Shown here: piece by piece, positions 1 through 7,288 of the stretch
How positions within the stretch are numbered: the stretch's first letter is position 1
Layout of the letters: the number at the start of each line of letters is the position of its first letter
From: Winogradskyella eximia
Lineage (GTDB): Bacteria; Bacteroidota; Bacteroidia; Flavobacteriales; Flavobacteriaceae
Assembly: GCF_003386165.1 (NCBI RefSeq)
Contig: NZ_QRDV01000004.1
Location: 124,001-188,000 of the forward strand
DNA: 64,000 nucleotides
Direction of reading: 5' to 3'
Made by a program: the position numbers and the translations under genes
Notes under the pieces: model-generated
What the model was told of the DNA's origin: nothing
Databases searched by the model: none
Seen by the model: the letters and a program-made list of their open reading frames with translations, nothing else

Positions 1-218
1 TATCTTGTGTTTGGTTTTCGTCCAATAAATTGCTTTTCAACTAATATATATTCTGCTTTTTCTAGAGCTTTTGTATGGCTTGCTAAATTGCCGTCTGTTG
101 CTCCTAATAATTCTTTTAGCATATTAAAATCCGCATACTCATTTACCATAAGCACTGACATAATGCCGAGTCTTATTCTATGATCAAAAAGTTTATTTAT
201 GTTGGTAATTATGTTCAA
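1..218 (-). CDS. winged-helix transcriptional regulator, N-terminal part (cut by window edge)
   Basis: The minus strand reads 72 codons from a TTG at 218 to the window edge with no stop: NIITNINKLFDHRIRLGIMS, then VLMVNEYADFNMLKELLGAT, then GNLASHTKALEKAEYILVEK. This resembles the small winged-helix regulators (ArsR/MarR-like, PF13601 type) in which a helix-turn-helix is followed by a wing; the stretch LLGATDGNLASHTKALEKA is the recognition region. An in-frame TGA lies just upstream of the TTG, so TTG (or ATT codons after it) must be the start. In Bacteroidota such regulators are usually paired with a small multi-pass membrane protein, which fits the next gene (263-874) on the same strand. 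The C-terminus is outside the window. Confidence 0.7.
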   Translation of the reverse strand, partial: MNIITNINKLFDHRIRLGIMSVLMVNEYADFNMLKELLGATDGNLASHTKALEKAEYILVEKQFIGRKPNTR

Positions 219-262
219 ATCTCAGTATATAGTAATTCTTTTGTGTCTTTGTGAAAAACTTT

Positions 263-874
263 TCACTTTGCGTCATATTTAAAATGCATCCAAGTGCCAT
301 AAATAATGTGCAATAATCCAAAACCTACAACCCATAACCAGAAACCATAACCTGGATAATATGCTGCAAACAAACCTAAAACAATTTCAGCAAATCCTAA
401 GTATTTTATATCACCAATGCTATACTTAGAAGCATTAACTAAGGCTAAGCCGTAAAAAATAAGCATTAAAGCTCCTGTTTGTCCATATCTTCCTTGGTCT
501 AATATGATTAGTGTATATAAACCACCAGCTACTAATGGTATTAAAAAATTGAACAGTAGACGTTTTGATGAATTGTCCCAAATTTTTTCTCCATTTTTTT
601 TAGCTTTTCTAGTTGTTAAAATAATACCAGTTAAGGCGCTTAATAAAGCAATCATAAATAAAACAAACATGCTTGTCCAAAATACCCAACCATGAAATAT
701 GTATAATTTGCCACCACTGTACGAAATAACGAGCCAATAAGCTATTGCTGCACCAATAAGAGCGTAAATACCAGCTAGAATTCCAGATAAACCACTTAAG
801 GATATAAATCGGGAAGATTTATTCATAAGATTTTTAATCTCACTGATGTCTTTTAAGTAATCCTTGTCGCTCAT
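263..874 (-). CDS. multi-pass membrane protein of unknown function, partner of wHTH regulator
   Basis: A 203-aa protein starting MSDKDYLKDISEIKNLM. After a charged N-terminal helix of about 25 residues there are five to six hydrophobic segments (GLSGILAGIYALIGAAIAYW, VFWTSMFVLFMIALLSALTG, LLFNFLIPLVAGGLYTLIIL, LMLIFYGLALVNA, IVLGLFAAYYPGYGFWLWVV). I know of no assigned function. It lies upstream of the wHTH gene with a short gap and the same orientation, so the two are probably cotranscribed. The frame continues upstream to 937, but I chose the ATG at 874 because the extra 21 residues are not conserved-looking and an A/T-rich leader TTTAAAT precedes this ATG. A TTTG about 20 bases upstream of TTACTTTG (near 900-935) may be its promoter. 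Confidence 0.75.
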   Translation of the reverse strand: MSDKDYLKDISEIKNLMNKSSRFISLSGLSGILAGIYALIGAAIAYWLVISYSGGKLYIFHGWVFWTSMFVLFMIALLSALTGIILTTRKAKKNGEKIWDNSSKRLLFNFLIPLVAGGLYTLIILDQGRYGQTGALMLIFYGLALVNASKYSIGDIKYLGFAEIVLGLFAAYYPGYGFWLWVVGFGLLHIIYGTWMHFKYDAK

Positions 875-982
875 ATTTAAAGTACTTTGAAATACAAAGT
901 AAAATAAAATATTCGGTTTCAACAAATTTATTTTCAAGATTTGACTAAATTTATGAATTAACAGTTAAAATATTAAAGCGAT

Positions 983-1336
983 ATGATTGAATTACTTTTA
1001 GCGATAGCAAATATTTCTGGTGGACTTTTGTTAGGATTAGCAACCTTAGATAAGTGGGATGGTGAACGCGATTTTTTTAATAGAATTGCTGGAGTTTTAG
1101 CCCCTTTTGATACCGTAATAGGTCTTGCACTTATTATTTTAGCAATACTAGAATTTTGGGATGGTCTGTTATTTAATGTGGTCAGTATATTGGGTGGTAT
1201 TTTACTTTTAACTCACGTATTTGGAAAAGTACCTGCTTTAGAAACAAGCTTAAGAAAGTTGTCTGCTAAATTAATGCCTTTTAAAGCTATTATTGGAATT
1301 GGGCTTATTGTGATTGGTATCTTAGGTATTTTTTAG
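983..1336 (+). CDS. small hydrophobic membrane protein, unknown function
   Basis: A 117-aa protein with four hydrophobic stretches: LLLAIANISGGLLLGLATL, VIGLALIILAILEF, LLFNVVSILGGILLL and AIIGIGLIVIGILGIF. The two halves look like an internal repeat: APFDTVIGLALIILAILEF near residues 40-60 resembles MPFKAIIGIGLIVIGILGIF at the C-terminus, each preceded by an amphipathic stretch. I do not recognise a functional family. It is divergent from the membrane protein at 263-874 with 108 bases between starts. The DNA of its last 67 coding bases or so occurs again, almost unchanged, 3 kb downstream (4267-4333). Confidence 0.7.
   Translation: MIELLLAIANISGGLLLGLATLDKWDGERDFFNRIAGVLAPFDTVIGLALIILAILEFWDGLLFNVVSILGGILLLTHVFGKVPALETSLRKLSAKLMPFKAIIGIGLIVIGILGIF
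1251..1317 (+). repeat. 67-bp direct repeat, original copy (coding)
   Basis: These 67 bases encode the C-terminal part of the small membrane protein at 983-1336. They recur in the same orientation at 4267-4333 with 65 of 67 bases identical (mismatches at 1295 and 1298). Since this copy sits in an intact reading frame, it is the probable parent. Confidence 0.85.
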
Positions 1337-1538
1337 CGACCCTCAATGTATTTCTTATTTATAATTTTCATCACAAAATTTCGAACCAATTTTTGTAATG
1401 TCTCCAAGTTTTCTTCTTTTCTCGGAGGCTTTTATGTATTCAAAATAACATAAAATTAACCAGAGAAACACCTGTTTTGTATCGGAAAAAGTTACGGTAT
1501 TTTCATTAATTAACAATCTTTCAGACTTATTAACAAGT

Positions 1539-1552
1539 ATGACAATTGTCAT
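1539..1552. promoter_or_regulatory. 14-bp perfect palindrome, candidate CRP/FNR-type site upstream of nrdJ
   Basis: ATGACAATTGTCAT is a perfect palindrome of the form NTGAC-N4-GTCAN, the layout of CRP/FNR-superfamily sites. Its centre (1545.5) lies about 41 bases upstream of a start point predicted 6 bases after the TAGCTTTG -7 element (1574-1581). That is the usual position for a class II activator. A good -33 TTTG at the normal spacing is missing, as expected for an activated promoter. The protein that binds is not known from the sequence. Confidence 0.5.
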
Positions 1553-1573
1553 GTTTTTGAGATTTATGTTGGC

Positions 1574-1581
1574 TAGCTTTG
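1574..1581 (+). promoter_or_regulatory. nrdJ promoter -7 element
   Basis: TAGCTTTG fits the Bacteroidota -7 consensus TAnnTTTG exactly. It is 37 bases upstream of the chosen nrdJ ATG at 1618. No TTTG is present at the standard 17-23 base spacing; instead the palindrome at 1539-1552 occupies the region around -40. Confidence 0.55.
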
Positions 1582-1617
1582 TGTCTACTTTATAAACATT
1601 TCAAAACCCTTTCCATC

Positions 1618-4164
1618 ATGAATCAAACGCTTTTGTCTTCAAAATCATTTACTTACGAAGAAGTTTTAAAAATAGCTTTAGACTACTTTCACAACGATGA
1701 ACTTGCCGCAACTACTTGGATTAATAAGTATTGTTTAAAGGATAAAGATGGTAATTATTTAGAAAAATCGCCAGATGATATGCACCTGAGAATGGCAAAA
1801 GAATTTGGTCGGATTGAAAATAATTATGCACTTACCGAAACGCTTTCAGAACACTTATCTGATTACGGAAAAAACAGAAAACCATTAGATGATTCTAAAA
1901 TATACCGACTCTTTAAAGATTTTAAATATGTGATTCCACAAGGTAGCGTTATGTTTGGCTTGGGTAACTCTGAGGTTATTGCATCACTATCAAATTGTAT
2001 TGTGGTACCTTCAGTTATAGATTCGTATGGAGGTGTTTGTTATACCGATGAACAATTAGCACAATTATTTAAAAGACGTTGTGGAGTAGGAGTGGACTTA
2101 TCCGAACTGCGTCCAAAAGATGCGTTAGTATCTAATGCAGCTGGTTCTACAACAGGAGCTGTATCGTTTATGAATCGTTTTTCTAATACCACAAGAGAAG
2201 TCGCTCAAAACGGAAGACGTGGTGCCTTAATGCTTACTATGGACGTAAAACATCCAGATATAGAGGATTTTATTACCATAAAACAAGATTTAACCAAGAT
2301 TACAGGTGCTAATATTTCAATTAGGTTGTCGGACGAATTTATGCAATCCGTTGTTAACAATACTAAATTCACGTTACAATGGCCAATTGAAAGTAAATCT
2401 CCAAAATACACTAAGGAAATTGACGCTAAAGATCTATGGGAAAAAATTATTACCTGTGCTCATAATTCCGCAGAACCCGGTTTGATTTTCTGGGATAGAC
2501 AACATCATTATTCTACCTCTTCTGTTTATCCTGAATTTAAGAATAGTTCTACCAATCCATGTTCGGAAATTGCGATGCAAGGAGGTGACAGTTGCCGATT
2601 GATTGCTGTTAATTTATTCAGTTTTGTCGACGCTCCTTTTACTAAAAAAGCAACATTTAATTTTAAAAAATTCTATGAAGTGGTTTATGAATCACAACGT
2701 CTTATGGATGATTTGGTAGATCTCGAATTGGAAGCCGTAACTCGAATTTTAGCTAAAATCAATGCAGATCCAGAACCAGATGCCATTAAGAGAACCGAAA
2801 AAGAAATCTGGAATCTATTGGCGGAAACAGGTAAGAAAGGAAGACGTACAGGTCTAGGATTTACAGCTTTGGCTGATGCTGTTGCTGCTTTAGGAATTAA
2901 GTTTGATACCGACGATGCTTTAGCTGTAGTAGATGAGATTATGAAAACAAAGATGACTGCCGAGTTTGATAGTAGCATAGATATGGCAATTACAAGAGGT
3001 CAGTTTGAAGTGTTTAATAGAAATATTGAAGACACCTCAGAATTTGTACAAATGCTAGCAGAAGAATTTCCTGAGACCTACAAAAGAATGATGGATCATG
3101 GTCGACGAAATATTTCCATAAGTACTGTGGCACCAACAGGTTCTTTGAGTATGTTGGCACAAGTGTCATCTGGAATTGAACCCGTATTTCTACTATCTTA
3201 TGTAAGACGAAGAAAAGTAAATACCAATGACGAAAACTCTAAAGTTGACTTTGTTGATGATATGGGTGATGCGTTTGAAGAGTTTACGGTGTATCACAAA
3301 AAGTATGAAACTTGGATGAATACTACAGGTAAAACTGATGTAGCCGAAAGTCCCTATGCTGGAGCAACAGCACCAGAAATAGATTGGAAAAAACGAGTGG
3401 AAATGCAAGCTTTGGTCCAAAAATACACCACACATTCCATTAGCTCTACTATTAACTTAGCATCTGATGTTACCGTTGATTTGGTTGGTGATATTTATGT
3501 CGATTCTTGGCAAAAGGGATTAAAAGGAATTACCGTTTACAGAGATGGTTCCCGTAGTGGAATTTTAGTATCAACGGATCAAAAAACAAAAGAAGAAACG
3601 GTGACGTCTACAGAAACGTTAATCGCCAAACGACCTGATAAAATCGAAGCAGAAATTGTACGTTTCCATAATGAATCTGAAAAATGGTTAGCTGTTATTG
3701 GTTTCATAGACGGACGACCTTATGAAATCTTTACTGGTCAAATGAAAGATGCCTTTAATTTACCACAATGGGTAGAAAATGGTTGGGTGATAAAGAATAG
3801 AAATGACGATGGTTCGTCGCGATACGATTTTCAGTATATAGATAATGAGGGTTATAAAATTACGATCGAAGGCTTGTCGAGATCTTTTGACAAAGAATTT
3901 TGGAATTATGCCAAATTGATTTCAGGAGTATTGCGTCACGGCATGCCAATTCCTTATGTTGTGGATTTGGTTCAGAATTTAAATTTATACGATGATCATA
4001 TTAATACATGGAAAAATGGTGTGGCAAGAGCCTTAAAACGTTATGTGCCAGAAGGAACTGAAGCTTTAGATAAAAAGTGTTCTAATTGTAATGACCCAGA
4101 AGGTTTAATTTTTGAAGAAGGTTGCTTAAAGTGTAAAAGCTGTGGCTATTCTAAATGTGGGTAA
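1618..4164 (+). CDS. nrdJ: adenosylcobalamin-dependent (class II) ribonucleoside-diphosphate reductase
   Basis: 848 aa. Reduces ribonucleotides to deoxyribonucleotides with a thiyl radical made from adenosylcobalamin, so it needs no oxygen and no NrdB partner. Visible signatures are SLSNC (first redox cysteine, near residue 127), CGVGVDLSELRP, STTGAVSFMNRFSNTTREV, NPCSEIAMQGGDSCRL (radical cysteine near 315 and second redox cysteine near 326), APTGSLSMLAQVSSGIEPVF and a C-terminal cysteine cluster CSNCN..CLKCKSCGYSKC that serves to re-reduce the active site. Length fits the vitamin B12-dependent family. The frame is open from 1579, but MNQTLLSSKSFTYEEV at 1618 is the natural start, since 1579 overlaps the -7 element. 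No cobalamin riboswitch is visible; a CRP/FNR-like palindrome sits at the promoter. Confidence 0.93.
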   Translation: MNQTLLSSKSFTYEEVLKIALDYFHNDELAATTWINKYCLKDKDGNYLEKSPDDMHLRMAKEFGRIENNYALTETLSEHLSDYGKNRKPLDDSKIYRLFKDFKYVIPQGSVMFGLGNSEVIASLSNCIVVPSVIDSYGGVCYTDEQLAQLFKRRCGVGVDLSELRPKDALVSNAAGSTTGAVSFMNRFSNTTREVAQNGRRGALMLTMDVKHPDIEDFITIKQDLTKITGANISIRLSDEFMQSVVNNTKFTLQWPIESKSPKYTKEIDAKDLWEKIITCAHNSAEPGLIFWDRQHHYSTSSVYPEFKNSSTNPCSEIAMQGGDSCRLIAVNLFSFVDAPFTKKATFNFKKFYEVVYESQRLMDDLVDLELEAVTRILAKINADPEPDAIKRTEKEIWNLLAETGKKGRRTGLGFTALADAVAALGIKFDTDDALAVVDEIMKTKMTAEFDSSIDMAITRGQFEVFNRNIEDTSEFVQMLAEEFPETYKRMMDHGRRNISISTVAPTGSLSMLAQVSSGIEPVFLLSYVRRRKVNTNDENSKVDFVDDMGDAFEEFTVYHKKYETWMNTTGKTDVAESPYAGATAPEIDWKKRVEMQALVQKYTTHSISSTINLASDVTVDLVGDIYVDSWQKGLKGITVYRDGSRSGILVSTDQKTKEETVTSTETLIAKRPDKIEAEIVRFHNESEKWLAVIGFIDGRPYEIFTGQMKDAFNLPQWVENGWVIKNRNDDGSSRYDFQYIDNEGYKITIEGLSRSFDKEFWNYAKLISGVLRHGMPIPYVVDLVQNLNLYDDHINTWKNGVARALKRYVPEGTEALDKKCSNCNDPEGLIFEEGCLKCKSCGYSKCG

Positions 4165-4167
4165 CAA

Positions 4168-4187
4168 ATTCCTGCGAAAGCAGGAAT
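4168..4187. repeat. short hairpin ATTCCTGC-GAAA-GCAGGAAT
   Basis: A perfect 8-bp stem closed by a GAAA (GNRA-type) loop starts 4 bases after the nrdJ stop. It has no U-tract, so it is not a classic terminator. It could protect the 3' end of the mRNA or be a dispersed palindromic repeat. Confidence 0.6.
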
Positions 4188-4266
4188 CTTGCAATGATAT
4201 AAAAGGCTTTAAAAGCAAATTAAAGACCTCACGTGAATTTGAAAACGCCTGCAATGGAATTTAGTT

Positions 4267-4333
4267 TAAGAAAGTTGTCTGCTAAATTAATGCCTTTTAA
4301 AGCTATTATTAGATTTGGGCTTATTGTGATTGG
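4267..4333 (+). repeat. 67-bp direct repeat, duplicated fragment of the 983-1336 gene
   Basis: 65 of 67 bases match 1251-1317. The fragment lies in the space between nrdJ and the convergent transglutaminase gene. Its last 13 bases form the final codons and stop of that gene (4321-4333, read on the minus strand). The duplication therefore replaced or created the C-terminus of the neighbour. Confidence 0.85.
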
Positions 4334-5319
4334 AAGATTTTAAGTTGCTTTTTAACCTTAAAATCTAAAATTTTTTCACCATCATAGTATAAACTTAAGC
4401 CTTTAGATCGGTTGGATTTATATTTCAAAACTGCCACATAGACATCATTATTATTTTTCGTTAACGAGAGTTTTCTAAGTTTATTTTCATTATTAAACTT
4501 GTAATAAATTGTCCTATTACGTTTTTTGTTTTTAAAACTAAGATGAATTTTATCATCTTGTTTTGATACATATACCGTCCCTGTTTGATAATGAGAAAGC
4601 TCTAAGCCACTTTCAAAATATTTTGCGTAATAAATAGGGAGTTTAAAAAATGCTTTAGTACTAATTGGCTCTGAAATAAGTTGAAATTCAGGTTTTTCAG
4701 GTAAATGAGAAGACAATAGTTTTTCTGGATCAGTAAAGAAATAGAAATTATTAAATTGCTGAACCCATCCTCCTGAATTTCTATCTTCAAAGCCTGAAGC
4801 AAAAGTTACGTCAATAAGTTTCCATTGCTCATTGATTTTTACAGCATTCCATGCATGATTTTTTGAGTAATGAGGTTTTTCAATATTATCCACTGTCCTC
4901 TTAATAATACCTTCAATCAATTCTACCTCAATATTAGACTTTAAACAGAGTTCCGAAAAAAGAGAACTAAATCCTAAACATAATGCCTTTCTATGTTTGA
5001 AAACTTGTTTAGCTAATTTTTTTCTTTTTTGATTTTCAATACTTTTATTAATACTCTCTGAGTCAAAAATTAACTCTAATACTGGAGGTCTAATAGAGTA
5101 ATATGTATTCAGGTCGTAAGTTACATTATGAGCAGTCCATATGTAGAATGCCCTTACTTTTTCTGTGTCAGTATTAAATTCATTGTTTACATGTTCTACT
5201 AAATCATCAATTTGGTTAAAATGTGGATAGTTTTTTACTTTTTCATCAATCAATTTGTAATTTTGAGAGTGAACAATTATAATTGAAAATGTAAACAGGA
5301 TAGTGATTAATAACTTCAT
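4321..5319 (-). CDS. secreted transglutaminase-like (cysteine protease fold) protein
   Basis: 332 aa with an N-terminal signal peptide (MKLLITILFTFSIIIVHSQ). The catalytic triad pattern of the transglutaminase-like superfamily is present in order: Cys in ALCLGFSSLFSELC (near residue 115), His in NHAWNAVKINEQW (near 158) and Asp in LIDVTFASG (near 173). An upstream RAFYIWTAHNVTYDLNTYY also fits this family, in which Trp and Tyr shape the active site. The C-terminal 130 residues look like a beta-rich domain of unknown role. Substrate is unknown; members act as proteases, peptide N-glycanases or structural cross-linkers. The extreme C-terminus (LKIFQSQ) is encoded inside a duplicated DNA fragment, so the natural end may have been altered. 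Confidence 0.8.
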   Translation of the reverse strand: MKLLITILFTFSIIIVHSQNYKLIDEKVKNYPHFNQIDDLVEHVNNEFNTDTEKVRAFYIWTAHNVTYDLNTYYSIRPPVLELIFDSESINKSIENQKRKKLAKQVFKHRKALCLGFSSLFSELCLKSNIEVELIEGIIKRTVDNIEKPHYSKNHAWNAVKINEQWKLIDVTFASGFEDRNSGGWVQQFNNFYFFTDPEKLLSSHLPEKPEFQLISEPISTKAFFKLPIYYAKYFESGLELSHYQTGTVYVSKQDDKIHLSFKNKKRNRTIYYKFNNENKLRKLSLTKNNNDVYVAVLKYKSNRSKGLSLYYDGEKILDFKVKKQLKIFQSQ

Positions 5320-5348
5320 AGTTTAAATATAAGACAAAATAATAATAA

Positions 5349-5717
5349 ATGAACCCAGCCGAAGCACACATCCTTAAACAACCAGAACCATACAAATCTA
5401 TTTTTTTGCATTTACAGGTATTAATAGAACACACTTTGCCAGAGGCAGATTTACTATTTAAATGGCACATGCCTTGCTATTATATTGGTAAACGTCCTAT
5501 GTGTTATATCAATCAAAGTAAAGATTATGTTGATGTTGGCTTTTGGCATTCTGCACACTTATCAAAAAAATGGGATGATTATTTAATTACAGAAAATCGG
5601 AAAGTAGTAAAATCATTGCGTTACAAAACGATAGAGGATATTAATGACACCGTTTTTATTTCAATACTAAAAGAAGTAGAAGGGCTGAAGGAAAAAGGGT
5701 TTTATAAGAAGAGTTAG
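5349..5717 (+). CDS. DUF1801 family protein
   Basis: 122 aa with the DUF1801 (YdhG-like) pattern: LHLQVLIEHTLPEADLLFKWHMPCYYIGKRPMCYI, followed by DYVDVGFWHSAHL and a C-terminal helix. This small alpha/beta fold resembles frataxin/iron-chaperone-like proteins, but the cellular function is not established. It is divergent from the transglutaminase gene with 29 bases between start codons, so the two promoters overlap. Confidence 0.8.
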   Translation: MNPAEAHILKQPEPYKSIFLHLQVLIEHTLPEADLLFKWHMPCYYIGKRPMCYINQSKDYVDVGFWHSAHLSKKWDDYLITENRKVVKSLRYKTIEDINDTVFISILKEVEGLKEKGFYKKS

Positions 5718-5811
5718 TCTTCTGTTTTCAAAGAGCAGTTTAAAGTTTTTACTAAGTCGTAATTATTGAAAAGGGTGAAATTTTTGTATTTCTATAGTTT
5801 AATAAGCGAAA

Positions 5812-6177
5812 CTACTTTACCAACCAAATTCCTAAAAACACAGCCAAAAATCCAATCACAAAACTAGCTATTGTATAAATGGCGAAACTCATAAAGTCAC
5901 CAGATTTTAAAAACACATGATTCTCATAAGCAAAGGTTGAGAACGTTGTAAAACCACCACAGAAACCAGTGGCTAAAAGTAAGGTTTGATTTTGAGACAA
6001 TGTTTCGTTTTTAGCTGCTAAACCAAGTATAATGCCTATTAATAAACTTCCAATAATATTAGCGGCAAACGTACCATAGGGAATTCCGGTTTCGGAGTTG
6101 TTTAACCATTTTCCAATTAAAAAACGGAGCACACTACCAAAACCACCTCCAATAAAAACGAGTAAGAGCTGTTTCAT
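5812..6177 (-). CDS. crcB: fluoride channel CrcB/FluC
   Basis: 121 aa, four transmembrane helices, the usual length for a Fluc subunit. Expels fluoride from the cytoplasm as an antiparallel dimer. Family marks are GGGFGSVLRFLIGKW near the N-terminus, GTFAANIIGSLLIGI (the Asn that lines the pore) and TGFCGGFTTFSTFAYEN, which carries the phenylalanine box and the Thr/Ser residues of the central sodium site. The start ATG overlaps the stop of the upstream gene by 4 bases, so it is translated from that gene's mRNA. There is no room for a private fluoride riboswitch in front of it. Confidence 0.93.
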   Translation of the reverse strand: MKQLLLVFIGGGFGSVLRFLIGKWLNNSETGIPYGTFAANIIGSLLIGIILGLAAKNETLSQNQTLLLATGFCGGFTTFSTFAYENHVFLKSGDFMSFAIYTIASFVIGFLAVFLGIWLVK

Positions 6178-7196
6178 TCTTTAACGGCTACATAAATTTC
6201 AGTAATCCATTTTGCCGGATTTTTCTCGCTCATCGGATCCGTTAAATAGGTTTCTAGCATTGGTCCACCTTCAACCATTTCTAAACCATTATCGGCAATA
6301 TATGCCATGGTAGTATTCCAAGCTTCTTTCAAATTAGAATAATTGCCTTTTAAAACTGTTTTTACGGTTCTAAAAGATTCGAGTTTACCGGTTAAAATTT
6401 CGGCTTCGTCTGTGATGATTCTAGAGTTTGTAGGTACACAAGTAGAGAACATTACGGTATCATTTTCTTCATCCCATTTATGATACAAAATAAATGGAGG
6501 ACCAGCCATAGTTACATTATGAGTCATAGCATACGCTCCAACTTTAGGTAACATTGTGGTCATGTTTTTTTCGAAATCACTAAATTTACAAGATGCTGTA
6601 TTGTAAAGGTAATAGCCACCACTATGTTGTGTAATGCCTTCAACTTTAATGCTATAAACTTTCATTTCATTTTGAATCACACTATCTAACAAAATCAAAC
6701 CTCTATCAAAATGAGGTCCAATTTGTTTTTCCATACCTCCCATAAATGCCGAAACCATTTTAAATCCAAAAGGTAAATCTTTGCCAGTGATGGTCCATGT
6801 AACTTCTGTAGAACCATCATCATTAGATTTAAACTCCCAATTAACATCAGATTTTGGGAACTCACCAAATTGCATTTCTTGTGTAATAGTTGAGTTTGGT
6901 GTTGTATCAACGGTTTTAAAATTTCCGACTTCTCCTTCGTCAGTCCATTGGTAAGAACCTCCAATGCCTTTTGTTTTTTCACCAAGCGTCATTACCATTT
7001 CAGGTTTTTCTTCAATCCAAGAGTTCCAAGCCTCCCAATTTTTAAAATCAATGACATTATCATAGACCACAGATTGTGGTGCATTTATGGTTTTAGTTCT
7101 TGTAACTTCGAAAGAATTTGGTTGTACTGCAATATAAATTGAAACTCCAATAATAAGGATGAGGAGTAGCAAAAGTATATATTTAATGTATTTCAT
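6174..7196 (-). CDS. membrane-anchored SRPBCC (START-like) plus GyrI-like effector-binding protein
   Basis: 340 aa. A single N-terminal membrane helix (YILLLLLILIIGVSIYIAV) is followed by a START-like/polyketide cyclase domain (TRTKTINAPQSVVYDNVIDFKNWEAWNSW, residues about 30-180). The C-terminal domain (about 185-340) is GyrI-like/AraC effector-binding: KVEGITQHSGGYYLY ... SNLKEAWNTTMAYIADNGL ... GGPMLETYLTDP. Both domains bind small hydrophobic or cationic ligands, so a ligand-binding role in the envelope is likely, though unproven. I chose MKYIKYIL at 7196 because the 10 residues before it are upstream of the membrane helix and close to a TATCTTTG promoter element. It overlaps crcB by 4 bases, which makes a two-gene operon. 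Confidence 0.8.
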   Translation of the reverse strand: MKYIKYILLLLLILIIGVSIYIAVQPNSFEVTRTKTINAPQSVVYDNVIDFKNWEAWNSWIEEKPEMVMTLGEKTKGIGGSYQWTDEGEVGNFKTVDTTPNSTITQEMQFGEFPKSDVNWEFKSNDDGSTEVTWTITGKDLPFGFKMVSAFMGGMEKQIGPHFDRGLILLDSVIQNEMKVYSIKVEGITQHSGGYYLYNTASCKFSDFEKNMTTMLPKVGAYAMTHNVTMAGPPFILYHKWDEENDTVMFSTCVPTNSRIITDEAEILTGKLESFRTVKTVLKGNYSNLKEAWNTTMAYIADNGLEMVEGGPMLETYLTDPMSEKNPAKWITEIYVAVKE

Positions 7197-7223
7197 TTTT
7201 AGACGTTCTATATTGTATAATAT

Positions 7224-7231
7224 CAAAGATA
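7224..7231 (-). promoter_or_regulatory. -7 element for the SRPBCC-crcB operon
   Basis: TATCTTTG on the minus strand fits TAnnTTTG and lies 28 bases before the ATG at 7196. No clear TTG is found at the expected -33 distance. Confidence 0.4.
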
Positions 7232-7259
7232 GTCATTTTATGATATGTGATATATATCT

Positions 7260-7267
7260 TACCTTTG
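7260..7267 (+). promoter_or_regulatory. -7 element for the M49 peptidase gene
   Basis: TACCTTTG matches TAnnTTTG and lies 22 bases before the ATG at 7289. Together with 7224-7231 it makes a compact divergent promoter region. The -33 region is not recognisable. Confidence 0.45.
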
Positions 7268-7288
7268 TTTCAACTAAAATCTAATAAA

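Noticed and set aside
1355..1552. Minus-strand 65-codon frame upstream of nrdJ
   Set aside because: It ends in the promoter palindrome, has no sensible start context and no recognisable protein pattern.
1337..1617. Cobalamin riboswitch in front of the B12-dependent RNR
   Set aside because: No B12-box-like conserved elements are seen and the transcript leader after the -7 element is only about 30 bases.
6178..6260. Fluoride riboswitch before crcB
   Set aside because: The region is coding sequence of the overlapping upstream gene, with no pseudoknot-like conserved core.
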